Positions 55,101 to 64,000 of a stretch of 64,000 nucleotides of DNA are shown one piece after another. How positions within the stretch are numbered: position 1 is the stretch's first letter; each line of letters begins with the position of its first letter. Origin of the DNA: Larix kaempferi (Eukaryota > Streptophyta > Pinopsida > Pinales > Pinaceae); assembly GCA_027924585.1 (NCBI GenBank), contig BSBM01000076.1:7783001-7847000 (forward strand), written 5' to 3'. A program made the translations under genes and the position numbers. The notes beneath the pieces were generated by a model. That model had not been told where the DNA came from, did not search any database, and worked only from the letters and a program-made list of their open reading frames with translations.

Positions 55101-56617
55101 AAAATGTAGGCCTTTTGAAGAGATGAAAGATGCAACCTAGCTAAAATCTCTCTTCAAAACCTGTTGGATCTGCACAAGTGATCGCTCATAAACACATCTT
55201 GATCATAATAATATGCATAATAAAAGTGAGATTAGAATAGTATAAGTATTTCCAACTACAGTCTACTCCTTCTAAATCACACTTAAACCAAACATAAATG
55301 GACAACTTGTATTCAAATGCCCATCCTATGGGCTTAAAAAAGCCTTCTAAGCAAATTATGGATCAAAACATGAGATTATAAGCAAATAACAAGAACAAAT
55401 TCACCTTGAGATTATGAAGACATTTCCATGAAAAGCATTTGACAACGTATAGACCTCCAAAGTCGCTTTATTTCCTTAAGCCAATGGCTTTGCAATGACA
55501 AAATGGCAGAGTAACTTTACATCCAAAAATCCATGAGATAATAGCCCCTAATGGGCCTCTCTTTATACTAAAATCCTAAGCCAAAACCCTAGGTCGAATT
55601 GGCAATAAACAAGTAAATCGAATTCCAATCATGAGAGGGCTTGGAGAGCTAAACAATGTCCAAAGTCGAGTTTGTGGTAGGTATGAATGGAAGAGGTGGC
55701 ATGGCTCGACTTGGAGGAAGGTATGAGATGGGAGCTACATCCAATTAACACGCTCCAACTAGGATCCACGTGAGGCATGGTAGGTGCGAGTTAGAGACAT
55801 GTGGAGGGGCGAATCAACAAGGGGATGGCATGTGGCATTGGGTAGGTACTAATTCGCATAGGTGTAGCATGGGAAACATCACAACCACTTGCCATATTCC
55901 AACAAGGTTCAAACTCGAGCTCATATGAGATTGACGTGAGGATTTACGAGATTGACGTGAGGATTTAGGGGATATGCGAGTGGTTTGTGTGGAGACACAT
56001 GTGTAGATTGGTAGGTATAACTCGAGTCATCACAAGGAGCCAAGATTTGGATTAGGGTGAGTCATGAGGGCGCCTACCTTAGCCTTTAATGCAAACTACC
56101 ACCCAATCATCAATTGACAACACATCAAACTCGAGTTTTGCATGAGGAGGGCGAATTTGTTCAAGTGGATAACCTTCTGGTGACTGGATAATTGATTGGA
56201 GTGACTGGGAGTTGATTGGAATCCTCATAAATGTCCATTGCCATGTCATTTAGCCTTTTATTTTAATCAAATTGATTAATTTTGGAGAGATTTGGATTAT
56301 CTCCAAAATATTCAATTTTATTATTTTAATTAATAATTTCTCTGTAAATGACTTTTCAGAGAAAATATTAATTATGAGGCTGAATTGACATCCGAAAGTT
56401 GGGTTTAGCTGCTCCATGGGTCATGTGTGATTTTTGGCTTATGAAACAAGCCATCAAACACTAAAATCGGACCCCGGATGACTGACATATTACAGACTCA
56501 AATTTCTCTATTTAAACTATAGAGAAATTTAATTAAAATTTAAAAAATAATTAAAATTAAAAAACCCCAATTTCGACGCGTGCGGTAAAAAATTTTCGAA
56601 ATTTTTTCTGGGGGTCC
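52131..56617 (-). repeat. Family G LTR lacking its first 432 bp (immediately 5' of Gag-Pol)
   Basis: The minus-strand LTR ends GGCGGACAACA at 52131 and is followed by the PBS of the Gag-Pol. Its other end does not reach TGTTATCAAC but stops inside U3 at GGACCCCCAGAAAA (56617), where it is fused to a PBS copy. It lacks structured module I (between about 54900 and 54960) and has an expanded purine-rich plus-strand tract at 54470-54910. Module II lies at 52940-53770 with the tetraloop hairpin at 52944-52961. It carries the GC-rich cassette at 52735-52870. Confidence 0.9.
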
Positions 56618-56632
56618 CCGGCAGCGGCGCCA
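56614..56632 (-). other. Extra tRNA-Asp PBS copy at an LTR-to-LTR junction
   Basis: The minus strand reads TGGCGCCGCTGCCGGGGAC right after the LTR at 56637-61604 and then passes directly into LTR-internal sequence CCCCAGAAAA. The four bases GGAC (56617-56614) fit both sides. No leader or Gag follows. Confidence 0.9.
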
Positions 56633-56636
56633 AAGA

Positions 56637-59600
56637 TATTGTCCGCCAACATGCACACCAGCAGCGGAAATCTTTCGAAAGTTGTCTCTTCACTATAAGT
56701 GAGAGAGGTGTGGCCTTGGGGGCAAGCAATGAGCCAGGTACTGTCACCTGAATCCCAGCTCCTCCGTTTAGGCAAACTCCTAACGAAGCCAAGGGGGGTA
56801 GTCCCTAAAAGAGAGTTTCACTAAGGCTCTTTGTGTATTTAAGTGTTTTTGATGTAGTGATGCGGATGGGTGTTTTTTAGGAGTTTTTAAATGAGAGACA
56901 ATGTAAAATTAAAAAAAATAAGACAAGATAACGCAATCCACGTTGCAAATACAAGATGAAAGGTACACTTGGGCAATAAATAAATCACTTTTCACGTAAA
57001 TATAAGCAAATACTCCAATGTTGATACTTAAGCAAGCAAAATATAAGATGAAGGACCAGTGCCTTATGGAGTCAGAAAATACAAGTGATCGTAAACTTGA
57101 CAAAAGTGCTTGAAATGGAAAGTTTGTGAGAACATTGTGCAGCTTATCTTGGTAAATTCAAAGTTTTAATTGTCTTGATTATTAGGGCTAAAACCAAGGA
57201 TGTTCAAAGAGTGTCCGGAAAGTAGTTCTAAGCAGCTCCTTTAAGAGACCTGTCGGGGCCTGTCTGGAATCACGGCGAGGCGCGCAATGCTAACCAGCCA
57301 CCGTGTCGCAGATTGGGCGGTCCGGTGCCTCCCCTGAGAACTGATTAAAATACTTTATGACAACGCCGGTTCGTTGGTTATGGGGGTGAAAGTTTTAATT
57401 AGATTTTCACTTGTAAATTAACACGTCTTCCATCTTTCTGAGTACTAGCCCAACCTTTTCAGGTTGGTAGAGCATACGGGTGTAAGACAGAAACCAAGAT
57501 AAATTAATTAAGGGGTGTATGAGTGGAAAATTTTATTATTAGAAAACCTTGTTCAACTCTCCGGCAGAGAGCGCTCTTGACTTGCTCTTATGACCACAGT
57601 TCAAGAGACTTGCTATATTAACAATGCCTAATGCAAGGAAATGCAAAAAACTAAAATGCCCTCCGATAGAGGGTGCTCTTGACTTGGATTTGGCCAAGTT
57701 CAAGAGACTTTGGTTAATTTTAAAAAAAAACAAAAAGTAGTTGTGTTGTAAAAACAGTAAAGCAACCTTTTAAATGATTAAACAAATCGATAAGCTCTGA
57801 AAGATATGAAGTAATGCTTAACAAGAAACTATTTTGCAAAATGAAACTAAACTCAAACTAGTATTCTACCACACAAGATTTAATTTACTAGGTGGGATTG
57901 ATCTCCGAATAAGATCAACCACTAGAACCGCCTGCACTTAAGAACCTCCAGCTAGCTGAAAGCTCTGCCAAGGAAACCGACAGGGAAGGAAGAGTAACCA
58001 CAAATTATGTGGTCCTTCCCTTGAGATGCAGTCTCAAGGATACTACTTCCGGTCGAAGTTTTTGGAAGAGAAAATATGAAATAAAAGTGACAGTAAATCT
58101 AGACTACCCAAGAGTCTCTTTCAGGTCAAAGACCCTACTCGGGAGAGCATGGGGGTAAGTAAATACGGAAGATAACTTGAAATGACTTATTGAAGTAAAA
58201 AATAATCTAAGAGCATGAAAAGATCTAAAACTAAGCCAAACCAAACCACAATACCCAACACTCTTCCCCCAATGGGGAAGAAGACCAAAAAGTGGAGGCC
58301 TCCTCCACTTGAAACTTTTATTAAGTGATTACAAATGCCTTGGGTTTAAAACCTCACAAGGTCTTTCGAGAAATGAAGAAAATGGAAAAACAAGGCTAGC
58401 TCTTATAAGCTTATTACAAAGGATAACAAGATTTTGTAATTCTAATCACTCCTTATGGCGTTCTTGTGGTTTTGCCTTGATTTCTTTGCTTCAAGACCTA
58501 TCAAATATCTTTCTCTCAAATGACCTACATAAGATCAGAACATCTCAACAAGGCACCCATTAACCATTAGCAAGATAAAACCAATTGGAAACTAGTTGAG
58601 TCTAGATTCAAAAGATTGACTCTAAAGTGGAAAATGCATGAGATTTTAACATGAAATCTTAACTATGGCGAAACGGACCAGCGAACAACAAACTCTTAAA
58701 ATGTGCTAAAAAGAGATCTAAAGTATAAAAAAATTAAATATTTTTTGTGCAAAATTTCTATCTTTTGAAAGATGTAAGAGCTTGTAAACAACTAGAAGCT
58801 ACATGCAACCTATCACTTCCCTATATGTTCAAATAAACTACTTAAAATGCAAGGATTAGATTCCTAATATGAGCTTTGAAATGAAAGCTAAGAGAACACA
58901 AAGCTAACAATGCTAACAAACAAGTGCAAGATCTACCACTAACAAGATAAATGAGACTAGATGATGACTAGATTTTAACCACTATCAAGTTTTTGTTTGT
59001 TTTTTGTTGTGTTTTTAGGTCACTGAGAGGATGGACGAGAAGGGAGGATGTAGCTAAGGAGTGGGGCAAAAACGAATGGGCTGAAGCGATAAGAGAAAGC
59101 TAGAAAGATCTAAGGCAAAGAGAGATAGGACGAAGGGAGGGAAAGGGAGAAGCTAGAAGACACAGGCGAATGAGAGAGGGGAAAAACTAGGGCAAAGGAG
59201 GATGAAAAAACAAGACAAGGGCAAAGGGCTACAAGTGGAACACTTGGGATGGTAGAAACACCGCCTTGGAAATCCTCCGGTTAACCGGTGATACGCCGAC
59301 AACGAGTGTTGAAGAGAGCACAAGGGAACAAATCCCAAGTTATTCTCCAAGGTTGAAGGAACTTCAACCTTATGGCAAACTAATCTATGGCTTGAAGACA
59401 AGAATAATCTCGGATCAAGGCTAGAGGGGCTAGAAAGGGCTTAGCATGCAAGTACAAAAAGGTTTCAAGGAGCAAATGAGAAGGCTTGAAGAAGAAAAGC
59501 CTAAAGTAACAAGGTTTTTAAAAGTAGAATTTTCTGTTGATGAGAAACCTGAGAAGAGCTCTTCCTAGCTTTCTTAAGATGAAAAGATCTTGAGATTATT

Positions 59601-61604
59601 GCAGATCCTGCAACCACAAAGTGTTAGGCCAAAACTTGAAGATGAACAAGGGCTTGATGCAACCGAGCTCTTACCCCTCTTCACTTTGAGCAACACCTAA
59701 TCACAACCCAAACCACTCAACCAACAAGTGAGATCAACAATGCTAGTATGCTAGAAATATCAAGATTAGATCAACAATTTGTATAACCAACTACTCATGT
59801 CCATTTAGATCTTGATAAACTATGCATAAATAACCAACTTAAATTATAAATGGTTACTCTATTGTACTAAAAATAGTCCTCACAAGCTAGCCATTGATCA
59901 AATACTATGCATAATCAAGAGATGGGTTTAGAGAAGATGTCACCTCAACAAGAGATGAATTCACACCAAAGATTGAAAGCTCATGGACCTCCAAAGTCGA
60001 AATCTTTATTGAAAATATTAAGCCAAAGCATATTAAAAATTTGTGCAGAGTAATCTTGCATCAAAGTCTCCATGGGATAATAACCCCTAATGGGCCTCTC
60101 TTTATAGTAAAAGACTACAAGCTAACCCTAGGTCGAATTAGTAATGAGCATGGAGGTCGAATCCCAATCAATTAGTGGCTTGGCACAAGATAGAGTCGAG
60201 TTTGAAGTTGGTAAGGGCGAATAGGTGGCAAACTCGAGTGGTAGATGGCATGGGAAGTAACATCCAACTAATGGGCAAGCTACAACAAGGAAGGGCGTGA
60301 TCCATGTGGGAGATGCGAGCTCTTAGGTAGGATTGACGTGAGCCATGTGGAGGGGCGAGTGGGTTGTGGTAGGTTGCAAGCGAGCTCAAAGGATGGCAAG
60401 TGGCAAAGGTAGGTACCAACTCGAGTTTAGATTAGAGCCAAGCCTTCGTGATTGCAATTAACCAACCCATAAACTCCAACAAGGATAAACACGAGTCAAT
60501 GGAGATTGACGTGAGGGTTTAAGGGGATTGACGTGAGGAAGATAGGATATGCGTGGTAGCTAGTGGGTGTAACTCGAATCACAAAGGGAGCCAAGCTTTG
60601 GTGGGGTGTGGTGAGTCATGAGGGCGCCTACCACATCATAAATGCATATCAACCAACCCAATAATCAAATGCCATGTCAACAAATCGATTTTTACATAGG
60701 GAGGGCGAATTTACTTGAGAGGATAATGATCTGGTGACTGGATGGATGACTGGGAGTGCTTGGAGTTGATTGGAATCTTCCTAAATGCTCATTGCCATGT
60801 CATTTAGTCCTTTATTTTAATCAAATTGATTAATTTTGGAGAGATTTGGATTATCTTCAAAATATTCAATTTGATTATTTTAATTAATAATTTCTCTGTA
60901 AATGACTTTTCAGAGAAAATATTAATTATGAGGCCAAATTGACATCTGAAAGTTGGGTTTAGCTGCTCCATGGGTCATGTGTGATTTTTGGCTTATGAAA
61001 CGAGCCATCAAACACTAAGTTCGGACCCTGGATGACTGACATAATTACAGACTCAAATTTCTCTATTTAAACTATAAAGAAATTTAATTAAAATTTTAAA
61101 AATAATTAAAAATTAAAAACCCCAATTTCGACGCGTCCGGTAAAAAATTTTCGAAATTTTTTCTGGTGGTCCTAGAGACCTGGGACATGACCAAAACCTA
61201 TTCTAATAGTGTCTAGTAGGTTTATACATTATAGTTGGACCCTAATAACCCCCCATGGCCAAATTTCCAAAATCGGGCATTCCAGCTTTGGTGGAAGCGG
61301 GAGAAAAACCAAGAGATTATATTTCGCCTGAAGCAAAGTATAATCTGACGGTGAAAAAACTCCCTAGAATACCTTAGTTGTTTAATCCAGTCATGAGGAA
61401 CCGAGCCACTCAGACCCTACTAGCACACTTTGATACAAACCCCCATGGGGCCATGGTCATGTCGACTCAAAAACAAAACCGGCTAGCCAAAACTGGCTAG
61501 ACCCAAATATAATGAAACCCAGATACTCTGGAAGTGAACACTGATGTGTTCCAACACTGGCGGCTCAATAAGGTTTCAACTATTGTACAAATCAGTTGAT
61601 AACA
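56637..61604 (-). repeat. Family G LTR, full length (4968 bp)
   Basis: On the minus strand it starts TGTTATCAACTG (61604) and ends GGCGGACAATA (56637; final ACA changed to ATA). It is the 3' LTR of the gag-only element to its right and also sits 5' of the PBS-junction. TATA-like sequence near 60096, module I 59235-59371, polypyrimidine 59020-59220, module II 57450-58310 with T-A closed tetraloop hairpin (57450-57467), GC-rich cassette 57240-57365. Confidence 0.92.
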
Positions 61605-61625
61605 TCTGGCTCCAACTGCGGGACG
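61605..61625 (-). other. 21-nt box before the 3' LTR of the gag-only Tat-like element
   Basis: Minus strand ends GCAGTTGGAGCCAGA just before TGTTATCAAC. Identical over 21 bases to 19699-19719 in the other gag-only element, although both the interior and the LTRs differ. Confidence 0.78.
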
Positions 61626-61639
61626 GACACTTGCTTGAT

Positions 61640-63160
61640 CTAGAAGTCAAAGAAGGTGTTCGAGAATCCCAGAATATCATTTTCCTTGGGAGGTTGTATA
61701 GCAGGTGCAGAATTTGATCTTCTTTGGTATCCGACCCCTTTAAATCTCTGCATATTTTGTAGCTGTTCATTTGATGGTCTTCCTCCAAAGTTTTTTGTCA
61801 TATTGTCTGGCTCATTCTCAGCACGTTTCCAGTTTTCTTTGGGAATATTGCGGATGTCTCCTACAGCATTTATGTATTCAGGCTCGCTTGATGTTGGATT
61901 ACTGGTACCCTCCCCTTCAGGATAACCATGTTCTTGTACATAGTTTGCAAAATAGCAAGCGAATTCCTCATGGAAATCCTTGCAAGCTCTGCAAAATGGG
62001 ATGTACACCTCATTTGCGTTGGCAGCCTCTATCTGAGTTGGAGGCCTCTTTTCATTTTCGGGAGCTTTCTTTTGCCAGTTATTTTTGGGAGGGTAATTTC
62101 TCTGAATTGGTTGAGTTTGTTGAACTTGCTGAACTCGTTGGACTTGTGCCCTTTCCATGTTTATTATCTTGTTTTGTACTTCCTTCATTTGGGCTACATT
62201 TTTCTGCTCAGCTCTTTCCATCCTCTCACACATATCCATCATCTTTTTCTCATATGATTCTTTCAAAGCATCCAAAGGATCTTTACCTTTAGGCTCAGTT
62301 GTTTTCAAAGGAGTTTGAGCTCTTGAATAACCAGGTAGATTTGACTTCCCAGAGAACTGCATGTTTCTATCAATCTTAGTTGCCATTGTCTGTGCTTCTA
62401 ACAAAGTAGCAGGTTCTTTATCCCTAAGTTGATACTGCATCTCTCCACTTAAAGCTTCAATGTAGTAAACCAGTATAGTATGTGGAGTTGGCTTGTAATC
62501 TGTAGGGATTGCATTGTATAAATCAGTGAACTTCTTGTTGAACTCTTCCATGGTTTCTATCTCACTTCTTTTGATGTTTGTTAGAGCAGCAAGTTGATGA
62601 CGGGGCTCTTTTTTCTCACCATACTTGTTGGTGAAAGCAGTTGAAAACTCATCTAAGGTGGTAAAGGAGTTGGCTGGCAAGCCGATGAACCAGTCACCAG
62701 CAGCCCCATCTAAGGATAAGGCAAACAACTTCATGTATACATCCTCATGTCTGTGAGCAGCATCCCTGACATATCCACCTTTTATTTTTGAGAAAGCAAT
62801 AAGGTGATGTGCAGCAGTAACAGCATCAGTGCCGGTAAAGGTGGGAAGTTTGTCGATGGCCTTATCTGGAAGATCATGTGGTTGACTTGCTATCCGAGCA
62901 ATGTTGAGGGGAGCGAAAAAATCACCCATTGTATCGAAAAAACAATTATCACTGTTTTCAAAATTTTCAGAATTTTCTAAGTTATTTTCTTGAAAAAGAC
63001 TATGGATGTCAGAAATAGATTGAGACCTAAGTTCTTCAAGGATTTTACGAGAAGCTAGCTTGTTCAGTCTGCTCCTATAAACCTTTTCAGGTTCTGGGAT
63101 AAAACTAAGCAAGCCTTCAGAGTTTCTTCTAGTCGAATACCTTGAGGTGTTAATTGACAA
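61640..63160 (-). CDS. Gag of the gag-only Tat-like element (506 codons, non-AUG start likely)
   Basis: Intact frame from a TTG at 63160 to a stop at 61640. The N terminus reads NTSRYSTRRNSEGLLSFIPE and matches the autonomous copy codon for codon. Residues 85-230 form the capsid-like region (EDVYMKLFALSLDGAAGDWF, EEFNKKFTDLYNAIP). A coiled-coil-like stretch ESYEKKMMDMCERMERAEQK follows, then a CRACKDFHEEF cysteine/histidine cluster that has lost a downstream cysteine kept in the autonomous copy. The first ATG is only at 62929 (codon 78), although the region before it is conserved as protein. It probably builds particles with help from the autonomous element. Confidence 0.85.
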   Translation of the reverse strand: MSINTSRYSTRRNSEGLLSFIPEPEKVYRSRLNKLASRKILEELRSQSISDIHSLFQENNLENSENFENSDNCFFDTMGDFFAPLNIARIASQPHDLPDKAIDKLPTFTGTDAVTAAHHLIAFSKIKGGYVRDAAHRHEDVYMKLFALSLDGAAGDWFIGLPANSFTTLDEFSTAFTNKYGEKKEPRHQLAALTNIKRSEIETMEEFNKKFTDLYNAIPTDYKPTPHTILVYYIEALSGEMQYQLRDKEPATLLEAQTMATKIDRNMQFSGKSNLPGYSRAQTPLKTTEPKGKDPLDALKESYEKKMMDMCERMERAEQKNVAQMKEVQNKIINMERAQVQRVQQVQQTQPIQRNYPPKNNWQKKAPENEKRPPTQIEAANANEVYIPFCRACKDFHEEFACYFANYVQEHGYPEGEGTSNPTSSEPEYINAVGDIRNIPKENWKRAENEPDNMTKNFGGRPSNEQLQNMQRFKGVGYQRRSNSAPAIQPPKENDILGFSNTFFDF

Positions 63161-63344
63161 TGGAGTCGCCAGGTGGTTTCAAGTCTAATTTCTGAGAGTG
63201 ATTAAACTAAAAAACTACCAAAAAAGGAAAAAAGGGCAGTGGAGTCGCCAGATAGATTGAGAATCTATCAAAAAAGGTAAAAACTAGAAAAAACTAAGGT
63301 CGTCCAGGAACAAAAAGATTTGTCCCCGGCAGCGGCGCCAAAGA
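63161..63344 (-). other. PBS and leader of the gag-only Tat-like element
   Basis: PBS TGGCGCCGCTGCCGGGGA at 63340-63323 (minus), four bases from the LTR. GGCGACTCC motifs at 63250-63241 and 63171-63162 repeat the spacing of the autonomous copy; the second sits one base before the TTG that opens the conserved Gag frame. Confidence 0.87.
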
Positions 63345-64000
63345 TGTTGTCCGCCAACATGCACACCAGCAGCGGAAATCTTTCGAAAGCTGTCTCTTCA
63401 ATATAAGTGAGAGAGGTGTGGCCTTGGGGGCAAGCAATGAACCAGGTACTGTCACCTGAATCCTAGCTCCTCCGTTTAGGCAAACTCCTAACGAAGCCAA
63501 GGGGGGTAGTCCCTAAAAGAGAGTTTCACTAAGGCTCTTTGTGTATTTAAGTGTTTTTGATGTAGTGATGCGGATGGGTGTTTTTTAGGAGTTTTTAAAT
63601 GAGAGACAATGTAAAATTAAAAAAAATAAGACAAGATAATGCAATCCATGTTGCAAATACAAGATGAAAGGTACACTTGGGCAATAAATAAATCACTTTT
63701 CACGTAAATATAAGCAAATACTCCAATGTTGATAATTAAGCAAGCAAAATATAAGATGAAGGACCAGTGTCTTATGGAGTCAGTAAATAAAAGTGATTGT
63801 AAACTTGACACAAGTGCTTGAAATGGAAAGTTTGTGAGAACGTTGTGCAGCTTATCTTGGTAAATTCAAAGTTTTAATTGTCTTGATTATTAGGGCTAAA
63901 ACCAAGGATGTTCAAAGAGTGTCCGGAAAGTAGTTCTAAGCAGCTCCTTTAAGAGACCTGTCGGGGCCTGTCTGGAATCACGGCGAGGCGCGCAATGCTA
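63345..64000 (-). repeat. Family G LTR, 3' end only (window edge)
   Basis: The minus strand ends GGCGGACAACA at 63345. The visible 656 bases follow the LTR at 56637-57292 almost base for base, including the start of the GC-rich cassette. The remainder is beyond the window. Confidence 0.9.

Larger units (their letters stand above)
56637..64000 (-). mobile_element. Gag-only derivative of the giant-LTR Tat-like family (5' LTR runs off the window)
   Basis: 5' LTR (from 63345 rightward, incomplete), PBS, one Gag frame and a 3' LTR (61604-56637) enclose an interior of only 1740 bp. There is no protease, RT or integrase, so it fits the TR-GAG type. Its Gag is a clear relative of the autonomous Gag at 46340-51948, and its LTRs belong to the same family, so it is probably an internal-deletion derivative. 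The outer TSD is outside the window. Confidence 0.88.

Overview
The window looks like nuclear DNA of a seed plant, most likely a gymnosperm. The reasons are plant-type Ty1/copia, Ty3/gypsy chromovirus and Tat-like LTR retrotransposons, very long LTRs (3.8 kb and about 5 kb), deep nesting with well preserved target-site duplications (TSDs), and almost no host coding sequence. No rRNA gene, tRNA gene, CRISPR array or bacterial operon was seen. Identities come from reading motifs and comparing copies inside the window; no database was searched.

Left part (1-38522) is one Russian-doll insertion. A LINE 3' end (3400-4461, resuming 38012-38522 with a poly(A) tail) was split by a 3.8-kb solo LTR (4462-38006, TSD GTCTC; here called family K). 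That LTR was split by a copia element (6096-35810, 500-bp LTRs, TSD CATGA). The copia element took a giant solo LTR in gag (7442-12317, TSD GGTCT), a TRIM-like element (12812-13091) fused to a reverse-strand chromovirus (to 26229) between gag and protease, and a second giant solo LTR in the RT/RNase H region (28748-33729, TSD GAACC). The chromovirus was itself split by a young gag-only element (15505-22529, TSD GAGTG).

Middle part (38523-46300) is a mosaic. It holds two minus-strand exons that read as endonuclease V (42480-42562 and 39914-40030) with correct splice sites and matching phase, a degraded copia RNase H, a possible SINE, a 314-bp hAT-type MITE with an exact 8-bp TSD, and a further 5' piece of a family-K LTR. 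Much of the window may therefore be intron of one large gene.

Right part (46300-64000), all minus strand, is the giant-LTR Tat-like family (family G). It contains an almost open gag-protease-archaeal-type RNase H-RT-RNase H-integrase frame cut off in integrase, a tandem LTR/PBS/partial-LTR junction, a gag-only derivative, and the start of another LTR at the window edge. Family G LTRs carry a long series of hairpins whose base pairs change in compensating ways between copies. If the TATA and AATAAA sites are correctly placed, these hairpins lie in a leader of about 3.4 kb upstream of the primer-binding site. The autonomous and gag-only elements share a tRNA-Asp primer site and a leader motif, and the two gag-only elements share a 21-nt box before the 3' LTR. 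This suggests the gag-only elements are mobilised in trans by the Tat-like element.
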